Part shown: positions 12,429-22,730 of the stretch, one piece after another
Position numbering within the stretch: the stretch's first letter is position 1
How the letters are laid out: each line of letters starts with the position of its first letter
Assembly: GCF_004337985.1 (NCBI RefSeq)
Contig: NW_021940918.1
Location: forward strand, 1,178,001 to 1,242,000
Direction of reading: 5' to 3'
Source of the DNA: Pyricularia pennisetigena
Lineage: Eukaryota; Ascomycota; Sordariomycetes; Magnaporthales; Pyriculariaceae
DNA: 64,000 nt
Position numbers and translations under genes: made by a program
Notes under the pieces: model-generated
What the model was told of the DNA's origin: nothing
The model's input: the letters and a program-made list of their open reading frames with translations, nothing else
Databases searched by the model: none

Positions 12429-14174
12429 AGCGGCGATGACTTGTGTTCCATCGGATAACGATCGCGGATGCATGATGTACATTCGTGGAAAATACAGCCA
12501 TTATGTGATGCACTTGTCTGGATGCGGCTAGCAAGTCATAAAATGCATGACCAAGATGACGACTGTGGTCCGGTTCAAAAAACGAAAAAAGAAAAAAAAA
12601 AAAAAAGAAACCCCCTCAAGAAAGCGGAATACGATGTGATGAATCAGGGCCCATTCGAGGCTTACGCGGTGCTCGTGAACTTGGATAGAAGAGTCTCGAA
12701 GAAAGGCAACTGGGAGGGCGTCATATCAAAGTGGAGGGATGGCGTTGGCTCTTATCACCTAGCTATTCGGCTTGTGGAGGAACATGGTTGCAGTATGCTT
12801 ACCTCCATTATTTACCTAGCAGCAGCACTATGGATTAGACGGATAGATGAGAAGAGGTTGCTGATGTACTACTTAGGACGGCGAATACAAGAAATTACCT
12901 ACTTGCATGGTCTCCTGGAGCAATTCAACCCCAAGTTTTGACAAGCATCGGGCCGGGGGCTGCATGAGCGGGGGATGGGCGACGATGGGAAACTAAAGTA
13001 ACGAGTGCAGGGGTCCGGGGTGAATTTGTGGTTGGCAATTGAATAGCTACCCTAGTAAAACCCCACCTAGTATAGCTGCTGGGGGAGTTTTGATAGGGTA
13101 ACAAACGCGGTAAAAGTGGTAACTGCAGATCCTCCAAGTCAGGGACAAGGGACACAATGCTTATGCCAGCCACCTTTGTATTGGTAGTCAAAAGTAACAG
13201 CTGGCGGAGGGAGCGGTGAGTTTTGTCCAGTTGTTCCGGGAAGAAGATGAATTGAGAGCTGGCACAAGCGAGGAGTGTAGTTCCCNNNNNNNNNNNNNNN
13301 NNNNNNNNNNNNNNNNNNNNNNNNNNNNNNNNNNNNNNNNNNNNNNNNNNNNNNNNNNNNNNNNNNNNNNNNNNNNNNNNNNNNNNNNNNNNNNNNNNNN
13401 NNNNNNNNNNNNNNNNNNNNNNNNNNNNNNNNNNNNNNNNNNNNNNNNNNNNNNNNNNNNNNNNNNNNNNNNNNNNNNNNNNNNNNNNNNNNNNNNNNNN
13501 NNNNNNNNNNNNNNNNNNNNNNNNNNNNNNNNNNNNNNNNNNNNNNNNNNNNNNNNNNNNNNNNNNNNNNNNNNNNNNNNNNNNNNNNNNNNNNNNNNNN
13601 NNNNNNNNNNNNNNNNNNNNNNNNNNNNNNNNNNNNNNNNNNNNNNNNNNNNNNNNNNNNNNNNNNNNNNNNNNNNNNNNNNNNNNNNNNNNNNNNNNNN
13701 NNNNNNNNNNNNNNNNNNNNNNNNNNNNNNNNNNNNNNNNNNNNNNNNNNNNNNNNNNNNNNNNNNNNNNNNNNNNNNNNNNNNNNNNNNNNNNNNNNNN
13801 NNNNNNNNNNNNNNNNNNNNNNNNNNNNNNNNNNNNNNNNNNNNNNNNNNNNNNNNNNNNNNNNNNNNNNNNNNNNNNNNNNNNNNNNNNNNNNNNNNNN
13901 NNNNNNNNNNNTTTTTTTTCCTCTTCCAAATCGCATTTTCATTTTTACGGTCCATGTGCTGGGTTTGCCCAATCGCTCCCACGTTTGTTTCGCACTGAAT
14001 ATAATTGTTTCAATTGCCGAAAGCAAAAGACTTTCTCGCCATATGTTGTCGTAAATACAACCGCCAACCCACCACGTTCACACTCCACTCGGGTGTTGGT
14101 TGGCGAGGCAAGAGAGCCTTGTTTTCTTTCTGCTCTGATGGTATAGTCATTTACCGCTGATCAAAGGCGCCAAG
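12429..14174. other. Intergenic region with 626-base assembly gap
   Basis: The left part is the A-kinase 3' flank. It includes a purine-rich tract around 12580-12612. A 157-codon frame crosses that tract but looks non-coding. Unknown bases fill 13286-13911. The right part (13912-14174) begins with a T run and is probably the promoter of the CorA-like gene. A gene hidden in the gap cannot be excluded, but little room is left for one. Confidence 0.5.
13286..13911. other. Assembly gap (N)
   Basis: A run of 626 unknown bases, bordered on the right by a T homopolymer. Confidence 0.99.
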
Positions 14175-16083
14175 ATGGATGACTACATGTTTCACCACCA
14201 TGTCCAGGAGTGCGAGATTGTGACGGAAGCGACGAGCTATTTAGAGATACTCAACTACTCGGTACGCTCTCGAGAATTCTTTTCAATTGGATCCTTTCCT
14301 ATACTTACCAAGATTTCCAGGATCCGAGTTACAACACCAATGAGGAGCACCGCGATGCAGCCACTCTGGATGAGTTTGAAAATTTCATCAATCGCCAGGG
14401 CGTCTTTGAGCCGCCGACTCTAAAAGAGGGAGTCAAGTTGTTGAGCGCAATTCGGCTAGTGTAAGTGTCTCTCCGTTATACTATACACTACCATTTCTCC
14501 CGTGGCCAAGCTTGCCCGATTCGGCTTGTTATCAGACTGCCAAGAAAGAAACCCTTTTTTTCTATCTTGGCCTCTTTCCAAACATAGAACATGCAAACCA
14601 ACAAACTACTCTACTTTGTCCCAACCAATAAAGCCTCCAGAAAGATGCCCAGGACCCGGACACTTTTACACCACGGCACATCTCCCTCTCGGCAGATTAC
14701 TACGAGAAGATGGTGCGCGGCATGCGGCTGCCCTTCCGCGCCATCGAGGGCACCTCGGTGGTCGGCCCCTTTTTCTGGTCGGCCATGGACCAGGACGACG
14801 AGGACCCGCACCTGCAGGTGATATTCCGGAAGTCGGACGTGCGCAAGAAGGGCAAGACGCGCGGCTGGGAGCTTATGCTCTCGCACTCGTTCGCCACGGG
14901 CATTACCAACGGCTACGCAAAGGGAACGCCGTCGTCGGACCTGGTAAAGTGCGTCACGCACCTGCGCGCCTGCGCCGCCCAGGTCCGCCACCCCATGCTC
15001 CTGCCCGTCATCATAATCAGCCACGACCTGAGCGCGTCGACGGATCAGAAGCAGCGCGACGCCAGAGACTGGATCCGCAGGCTCGAGGAGGCCATCAGCA
15101 TGCGCGAGGAGGTCATGGCCGACGAGACGTACGCTCGCTCCAAGCTCGGCCTCGACCTCGACCAGCTGAACAGGGACCTCGTCGAGTGTCACTCCCAGGT
15201 GCTGTGGAAGAGGCCGCAGGCATACCTGCAGATCATCAAGACCATGGAGGACGCCATGCACAGGTTCCACACCCAGATGATGATGCTGTACCCGCCTTCG
15301 GCATCACGCGAACAAGATGGCTCCGACCACGGCAGTCAAAGCGACAGCCACAGTCGTAGAGGTCACAACAACTACCACCACCACCAAAAGCAGCTCGTCG
15401 ACGGCGACCTCGACCGCCAGCACCGCAGCATGCTCTCACGGCTAGACTTTTACCGCGCCAAGCTCAACGGCGTCGAGCACTACGCGCACACGACGCTAGC
15501 GCGGCTCAAGATCCAGCGCGCCGCCCTATACAACGTCATTGCGCAAAAGGAGAGCAAGCTCAACCTCGAGATGGCCGGCCAGCAGCGCCGCCTGGCCCAC
15601 GCCGCGAAGCGCGACAGCAACAGCATGAAGACGCTGTCGCTGCTCGGCGCCTTCTTCCTGCCCGCCACGCTGCTCAGCTCCATCTTTGGCATGTCCTTCT
15701 TCGACTTTATGCCGCAGCAGGGCGAGCCCGTCGTCGCCGACACGCTGTGGATCTTCTTCGCTACGTCGCTGCCCCTCACGGGCCTCATCCTGCTCGTCTG
15801 GCTCGTCTGGGAGCGCAAGCGAGAAAAGGCACACGCCGAGGAGGACGACGACCTCGAAAAGGGCATCGAGCGCATGGAGGCCCAGATCATGGCCACCATG
15901 CGCCGCCGCACCCTCAGCAAGGCCCGTACCTTTGAGTGGTCGGGCAACGGGAAGCCGCCCGGTCCGCCCATCGTCAAAGATCCCGGGAGCAGAGTGCTGG
16001 TCTCCAAGGACACTCTCGACTTGGCCAAGGACAGGATCAAGGACAAGATCAGGGAGGCTCGTGATAAGGAAAAGGAAGGATGA
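14175..16083 (+). CDS. CorA-like Mg2+ transporter family membrane protein
   Basis: The exons are 14175-14261, 14321-14460 and 14634-16083, giving 558 residues. The third exon must begin after the AAG at 14631-14633, because only that acceptor keeps VLQKDAQDPD in frame. A cytosolic domain of about 400 residues contains long helices (for example LSRLDFYRAKLNGVEHYAHTT). Two adjacent transmembrane helices near residues 408-432 and 446-468 match the CorA pore fold. The loop after the first helix reads GMSFF instead of the GMN triplet of true Mg2+ channels. The tail is charged and cytosolic. Many fungi carry such GMS-type paralogues. Ion transport is therefore uncertain, and a structural or signalling role is possible. 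Family membership is inferred from the two-helix C-terminus and the long-helix layout. Confidence 0.8.
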
Positions 16084-16446
16084 GCAAACTAACTACAAGA
16101 CTGCAAGAAAAAAAAGAAAAAAAAAAAGAGCAAGAGTCAGAAAACCCCGCAGTCCGGTGAGAGCTCCTGCAGGAGTGTTGAAAATTCCAGAGTCAAGATC
16201 TTTGGTGTATACCATTTAGCTATTCCGTCTTTTATGATGATATGACACGACATAACACCCCAGATGAAACAAAAAAACAAAACGCACAAAAAATAAAGCA
16301 ACGACCTTATGAATATTTAATGAATAGCATCGTCATCAGAGCCCTGACTCCCTCGCCGTGCACCCGTTACATAGCGCCCCATGTTGCCATTTGCTTACAA
16401 AAATAACAAAGGAGAACAAAAACAAAAACAAACCAAGAAAATGGTA
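16084..16446. other. Convergent 3' flanks of CorA-like gene and DNA ligase I
   Basis: A 363-base tail-to-tail spacer containing A-rich tracts at about 16108-16126 and 16266-16298, consistent with polyadenylation regions for both strands. No gene is seen. Confidence 0.6.
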
Positions 16447-19400
16447 TCAGTACTCGAAGTCGTCATCAACTGCAGGGCCCTTGTTCTTTGCCACACTTTC
16501 CTGCTTCCTGTACATCTCTGCAACCTGTCTGCTCGATGTGGCTTCATCGGGCTTCTTGTCGTCACGCACCTTGATGAACCGCGGGAACCGTAGGCTGATT
16601 CCCTTGGTCCCAGACGGGTCAACACCCTCGCCGCAGCCTGCCTTGTAGCGCGGGCTGAGCGTCAGGTCTGCCGTCTTGACCTCCCACACGAAGCGAGGCT
16701 CGAACCAAACGTCCGGCTGGTGCTGACCACCCGAGCTGTGAGAATAAAAGGGCTTGGGCCTATCGATAACTGTGTCCTTGAGCTGTGTATACAGCTCCTC
16801 GAGGACCGCCTCAGAGAAACCTGTGCCGATGTTGCAGACAGTCTCATACTTGTCGCCGCTGGAGTTGTAGCAGGCGAGGAGAAAAGCTCCGTACACTGAC
16901 GTACGCTTGCCCTTGCCGTAGTAGGCGCCCAGAACCACCAGGTCCAGGGAATCGCCAATACCAGACAGATAATCCTTTTTGATCTGTTGGGCTTGCGACT
17001 TAGCATCCACAAATATTGTACAGTAAGAGGGCAAGGGATAAAAAATCAAACGTACCTTTAGCCAGTTTCGACTCCGCTTGCTGGGCTCATACCCACTCTC
17101 AGTGCCGTCCAACATTTTAACCATCAAACCCTCGCATGAAGCTTTGACGCTTTCGTCCAGGAAGGTCTGGATCTCGTCGAGCTCCTGGCCATTCATGTGC
17201 GTGGCATAGGCGAACTCGCCCTCGATCGGTTTGAAAGAGGACTCGAGCAAAGCCCGCCGTTCGCGAAGCGACTTCTCAACAACAGCTTCGCCATTAAGGT
17301 ACAACAGATCGAAAGCAAACACACACACTTTGACCTTGACATCCTCAATCTTGACGTCCTTCTTCTTGCGCGTCATGAGCTGTTGGAAAGGCAGCACCTT
17401 CTTCTCCTGCACGTCCCAAGCCACTGTTTCGCAGTCGAGCACGAAACTCTTGGTGTCCGGCTTGACCCAGCTGTCCAGCTTGGCCAATATATCAGGGTAC
17501 TTCTGCGACAGGTCTTCTGAGTTGCGCGAGAAAATGGCGGCCAGGCCCGACCCTACAGCCTTGGTGGCACCCGGCAGAGCTTTGCTGAGCTCCTCGTTTG
17601 CTTCCTTGGCCACATAATGGATCTGCGCCCGCTCTCCGTCGTATTTGTACTCGCAAGTAAAAGTCTGATTCTCGAATCTGTCGAGTACCTCGGTGATTGC
17701 CTTTGTCGGTTTGGCCAACATGGGCTTGAGTGGAATCCCTGGCCGCAATTTGCACTTGTCCTTTAGGTTCATGATGCCATGCTCCAGCAGTGCTGGGATG
17801 ATGACTTCGTAACTTGGGAGCTCGCTGTAAACCGTCTTTAGCATCTGCTCAGCCTTTTCGACGTCGCTTGCACTGGGAACGCTTCCATTCCGGGAGGCTT
17901 CGTGCGCGATCACAGCTTGTGCCAGCGATGGCAAGACGGTTCTTTCGGCCAATCCAAGCCTGAGCTTCCCCTCAAGGAATCTGACGATGAACTTGGCCTC
18001 GCTGGGACCACCCTTGTCTTTGCTGATGTCAACTTTGCCGGTATTGTTCACGTCGGCGGCAGAAAGGAGCTTCTTGATCATGTCAACCTTGCGGCCCTGT
18101 GCTCCATTGCCCGTGACTGTCGCAATGTTTGTGAGTCCAGCAAAGACACCTCGAACGGTCAGGGGCTTGGGCTTGAACATTGTCGGTTGTGTCGACCGCG
18201 ATTTGACCGCAACCAGACCCAAATCGCCAATCTCTCTTTGGTCCTGCTTGATGATTGCCAAGCTGCGACCCGTCGACTCGCCAATCGCTTTCATGATGAG
18301 CGACTCGCCAATGCCCAGTTCAATACCGGCATAGTCTGCGGCCAGTTTGTTGATCATCAGTAGAACCGTAGGAAGGAGGTCTTCAGGTGTTAATTTCAAG
18401 ACCTGTCGCAGGAAACGCGAGCAGTGCTCTATTATAATGAGCCTCTTGGTGGTGAGCTCCACCAAAGAGAAGGTAGTGCAGAGCGCTGCGTATGGGACAG
18501 GCTCGCCTGGCTTCCAGTCGGGGTAGGGATCCTTGCTTGTGGGCTGCAGCAGGGTCTTCTGCACCGTCTTGCGCACCTTGGCAGCAACACTGGGTTTCTC
18601 GTCCTCCTCGTCAATCTCATCTTCTACTTCCGAAGCGGACTCGGAGGCAGAAAGCTCTTTGGCCGATTCATCTCCGTCTTCTTCCTTGACAGCGGCTTTG
18701 CCACGTTTGGAAGCTTTGGCCGTCCTTGCGGGGTCGTCTTTGACTGCTTTGGATTTGCCTTCTTTGGCTTCCGTCTTAACCGAAGGCGAACGCCGCCTCT
18801 TCGCAGGTTTGGTATCTTGATCTGACGCAGTAGCTTCTGCTTTGACATCATGTACTACCTCGTCGTCCTCGTCCTCCTCGATGACCTTCCGACTTCGCCT
18901 CGCTTTTTTGATAGGCGGCTCTTCGTCATCCGGTTCCTCATTCTTAACAATGGCGCTTTTGATGTTTGGTGAAGATTTTTTTGTGGCAGTTGCGGATACC
19001 ATGCGCGGTCGCTTCTTCGTATCTGCACCAAACATTCGTCCGCTGGTTAGATCTCCCGTGCTGTCCGAGCTGGCCAACTAAACGGCACAATCATGGGCTC
19101 GAGAAAACCGACCTTTATCAGATGCTAGCTCATCGCTCGTGCCTGGGCTGCTCACAACCTCATCCTTATCCTTTTCATCCTTCTTGTCCTTCGTAGGTAC
19201 GGGCTTCGTGGCAAAAGATAACTTGGTCTGTTGCGCTGGCGCGGGCGGGCATCCTTTTCCAAAGAACTTGCTAAAATCGAGACGACACCACGCTCACAAT
19301 GTCAGCAAAAGCTCCAGAAAATGTACGCAATGCGACATCTGAAAACTATGGGTTGTCATCTTCGCAGGAAAAAAAAAAAAAAAAAGGTGCTGCGCAGCAC

Positions 19401-19460
19401 ATGCCCGAGAGTAGTCTGAGATGGTTTCACATACCCCAAGGTGGCTTGCTTGGGAGCCAT
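16447..19460 (-). CDS. CDC9: ATP-dependent DNA ligase I (Cdc9)
   Basis: The exons on the minus strand are 19460-19435, 19270-19156, 19077-17056 and 16983-16447, giving 899 residues. The 26-nt first exon encodes MAPKQATLG. Spliced to KFFGKG, it makes a PCNA-binding box of the form QxxLxxFF at residues 5-12. A second QTKLSF-type element follows. A long acidic/basic disordered arm precedes the DNA-binding domain (from about residue 225, WKPGEPVPYAAL). The nucleotidyltransferase domain carries the active-site Lys in EYKYDGERAQ (about residue 525), and the C-terminal OB fold holds the RFPRF motif. The enzyme seals nicks in Okazaki fragments and in excision repair. The 72-nt intron 16984-17055 has no stop and interrupts motif V (NWLK / IKKDY). 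It must be removed to match the family. Confidence 0.94.
19271..19434 (-). other. First intron of DNA ligase I, with poly(T) tract
   Basis: A 164-nt intron with donor GTATGT and acceptor TTTTAG. It contains a run of 17 T on the coding strand (19369-19385). Removing it joins the two halves of the PCNA-binding box. Confidence 0.8.
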
Positions 19461-20267
19461 CCTGAGCGGACGACGGGTCACAACCGTCCCTGTGAGGGCG
19501 AGAAGCTGCCTGGAAGCCACGGCGTAAGCGGTACACGAGCGTGTACTTTGCGAGAGGGTTGCTGGCCAATTTTCTGCTTGTCAAGTCGCTGGAACCATAC
19601 AACTATTTCAATAAGCTGGAGATTTGAGGTGGCGACCTGCTTAAATAGCTCAGTCTTGTCGAGTTGGTTTCAAATCTGGCCCTTCAAAATTAGTTCGAAA
19701 AGAGAAAGAGGGGATTAAATGTGGTCAGGCAAAGTCACCAAGACCGTTACGCGAATATTGTGAAGATATGCAAGTGACGCGCCCTAGCGCGTTAGTTCTT
19801 AATTGGTGACAGGGATTATTAGTGGGTCGTCGCTAAGCAACTCAGCCTGGACGACCCTTGCAATTGCTAGGCAGCCAGAGCGGACTTGCCGTTGGGGATG
19901 TTCTCTCATGAACCTTGACCAGATATCCATGCCAAAACCCAGTCCGTCGGGGTCAACATTTGTTTATGCCGGAGCGTCCAATTTTTGAGCACTGGACCCT
20001 GGGTGGGATGAAAGATGCGAGGAGATTTTAGAAGAAAATCCGAGCGCACCTGGCAAAATAAAACATAGTTCAAATTGTCTTTATCCCTGGGCCAAACCTT
20101 GGCAGATGTCTATTGATCGCTACCAACACAATGAAATCCCTCAAAGTAACTAAGAAAAAAAAGTAGGTAGGTATACATTGTACATCCAGGGCCACTCTCG
20201 TAATGAGGTGATCCCCATGGGCAGATTGATTACGTGGGCATGCGCGTGAATTCGAGCTCCGGCTCAA
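19461..20267 (-). promoter_or_regulatory. DNA ligase I promoter and 3' flank of PDH E1 alpha gene
   Basis: No gene is seen in these 807 bases. The part next to the ligase is its promoter. It carries three ACGCG cores in 44 bases at 19749-19753, 19777-19781 and 19788-19792 (the last inverted), about 290-330 bases upstream of the ATG. These resemble the MCB element (ACGCGT) bound by MBF at G1/S genes in yeast, although none is the full palindrome. The far end near 20267 belongs to the E1 alpha 3' flank. Confidence 0.5.
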
Positions 20268-21795
20268 TCAGTTCTTGTTCTCAAAGTAAAAGAGCTCGTC
20301 GGGGGTACGGCCGCGGATGAACTCAGGCTCCGTGCCTCTGACATAGATGTCCTCGAAGAGGATCTTCTGGGTCGGCTCGGGCGGGGCCATAGCCTCGGCG
20401 GCCTTGACCTCCTCGTTGACGAAGCTGCGGGCCTTCTTGTCGAGGCTCTTGAGCTCCTCCTCAGTCACAACATCCCAGTCCATCATCTTCTGCTTGAGGC
20501 CGGCAATCGGGTCGTTGGTCGAACGCATGCGCTGGATCTCCTCACGAGTGCGGTAGGTGGTTCCGGGGTCGGACATGGAGTGGCCACCGTACCGGTAGGT
20601 GACGTACTCGAGAACCAACGGGCCGTTGCCGGACTCAGTCCACTCCTTTCCGTACTTGACAGCTGCCTTGACGGCAAGAGCGTCCATACCATTGACCTTG
20701 AGACCGGGAATATACTGACCACGCTTGTAGTAGTCGGTCAAAGCCGAGGAGCGCGAGGCCGAGGTACCCATACCGTACTTGTTGTCTATCGAGTGATAGT
20801 GAGACGCCTATGTTAGCAAGGTCATGATAGCTCGCCGCAACGCGTCAAGAAGGCAGAAAACTTACTCTCGCAGCCGAACAGGGCGGGGAGGTTCCACAGC
20901 TTGGCCATGTTGAAAGCCTCAAAGACTTGGCCCTGGTTGCTGGCACCGTCACCGTACAGGATGATACTGGCCTTCTTGCCACCAGTGTACTTCTGGGCAA
21001 AGGCAAGACCCGCACCGACGGGGACCTGAGCACCGACGATACCGTTACCGCCGTAGAACCCCTTTGCGAACATGTGCATGGAGCCACCCTTGCCGTAGGC
21101 GATACCCTCACGGCGACCCAAGAGCTCACCAATAATGGAGCGGATGGTACCGCCCCGCATGTAGGCAAACCCGTGGCATCGGTACGAGGTGATGACGTCG
21201 TCCGACTTGTTGATGGCATGCTCAATGCCGACAGCAACAGCCTCCTGTCCCGTCGACAGATGGCAGAAACCCCGAATCTTCTTTTCCTTGTACAACCTAT
21301 CGGCGGCCATCTCCATTTGCCTGAGTATCCGTTGAAAACTTGGGTCAGCCCATGGTGCGAAAAGCAATCGAGGCCAGAGTGTAGTAGCAGGAGCCAACAT
21401 ACCGGACGACAACCATGTCGTAGTACATCTGCTTCAGGTCCTTCTTCGTCACGTCCAATGTGTACGGGGGAGGGTCCAGCTCATATGTCTCGAAACTCTC
21501 ATCACTCAGGTTGACAGTAAAGGGCTCATCGTCGGACTGATGAATAGAAGGGTCAGCTATCCGCAATTCGCCCGACAACGTCCGGGCCCTACGGTCTCAA
21601 CCAATTGGCCGCATCCGGAGCTGATCCATGGGGGGCCAGGGCTTTGCTAACCTTGGGAACTGCGCCCTTGTCGACGTGGGCGGATGCTGCATCAGTGGTA
21701 ACACATCGGCGGGCAACAGCAACAAAGGGCGCCTGTGTCCGCTGACGCAGGGGAGCCTGCGCTGCGCGACCTATCCTCAGGCCTCTGGAAAGCAT
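20268..21795 (-). CDS. PDA1: Pyruvate dehydrogenase E1 component, alpha subunit (mitochondrial)
   Basis: The exons on the minus strand are 21795-21652, 21536-21403, 21320-20866 and 20785-20268, giving 416 residues. The basic N-terminus ([20 protein letters not shown]) is a mitochondrial targeting sequence. The body has [16 protein letters not shown], the thiamine-diphosphate motif GDGASNQGQ...[10 protein letters not shown], and the regulatory phosphorylation loop [12 protein letters not shown]. Exon 3 joins exon 4 through a split Asn codon to give [12 protein letters not shown]. The subunit forms the alpha2beta2 E1 enzyme that decarboxylates pyruvate and acetylates lipoyl-E2, feeding acetyl-CoA to the citrate cycle. 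The conserved serines suggest control by PDH kinase and phosphatase. Length and motifs are normal for the family. Confidence 0.96.
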
Positions 21796-22730
21796 TGTCT
21801 GTGAGATTATGGCACGGGGGGGGTGAATGATGCTGGCTGAAGGTTGTGATTTGGAAATCGCTGTCGACAGGTTTTGAGCTGCAAGCTTGAGAAACGTCCG
21901 TCCGATCGAACCCGTTGAACCTGCGAAACTTTTTGGCGTTGGGACGCAAGCTGCTGCTTGTTGAACCGCGCTAGTCCATTTTGAGCGCTAGCGTTTATCC
22001 TGGTCCCTTGTAAAGTCACGTGTGACCCATAATCACTATGAAGCCATAGTCAGGCACCAGATATTGACAAATTTTGCTAGCCCGGTTCTAGCCTGTACCT
22101 AGATAAGGTCGGTTATTAGTAGAACCAAACAGCTATCAGATAAAGTCATTCATTCGCTCGTTATGATGCATCAATACATTAGAAAAGTTGAATAACTTCT
22201 CATTGCTTGAAAACCCAAGCCATCTTCGTCTGTCAACACTCATTATCAAGTACATATAGAGGAGCAAAGATATTATGATTTAGATAACTGCTGATGACAC
22301 GGCTTCCTCTTCTTTCTTCTTGCCTCCCATTGCAAATAGCCGGTAAGAAAGCAACGCCCGCTAGACGAATACGAAGAAATTAGTTATCTATATGTATGAA
22401 TCTCAGTCGTATACCGACATCGAGAGGCCCCGCCCATGTTTTATGTACCAAAAAGACCAAAGGAAAAAAAAATGCATGCCCCTTTCTTCGCTAGCCATAT
22501 GCCCGACAAAAACAAACATAAACATGTAAAAAGCCGCCAGAGCTGGATGCCGATAAGGCAAAAAAATTCGGGCCCCCATCCGGTGCGCTATTATAGCAAC
22601 CTGACACCTTCGCGCAACAATTCGTATATTGGGAGGTTAACCTGTCAGAAAAAACTATGCCAACCTGAAAATCACCAGCTTATTCAATGGCATGACATAG
22701 TGGATTTTTCTGCCAGCAGTAAGAAGCACT
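21796..22730. other. Promoter of PDH E1 alpha and 3' flank of F-box/WD40 gene
   Basis: A 935-base spacer between two minus-strand genes. The first 250 bases or so upstream of 21795 are probably the E1 alpha promoter and leader. The rest is AT-rich and includes the F-box gene 3' UTR. I see no coding frame with domain character and no RNA gene. Confidence 0.5.

Noticed and set aside
12468..12941. 157-codon plus-strand frame after the A-kinase gene
   Set aside because: It crosses a long purine-rich A tract, has no domain-like composition and sits where the kinase 3' UTR is expected.
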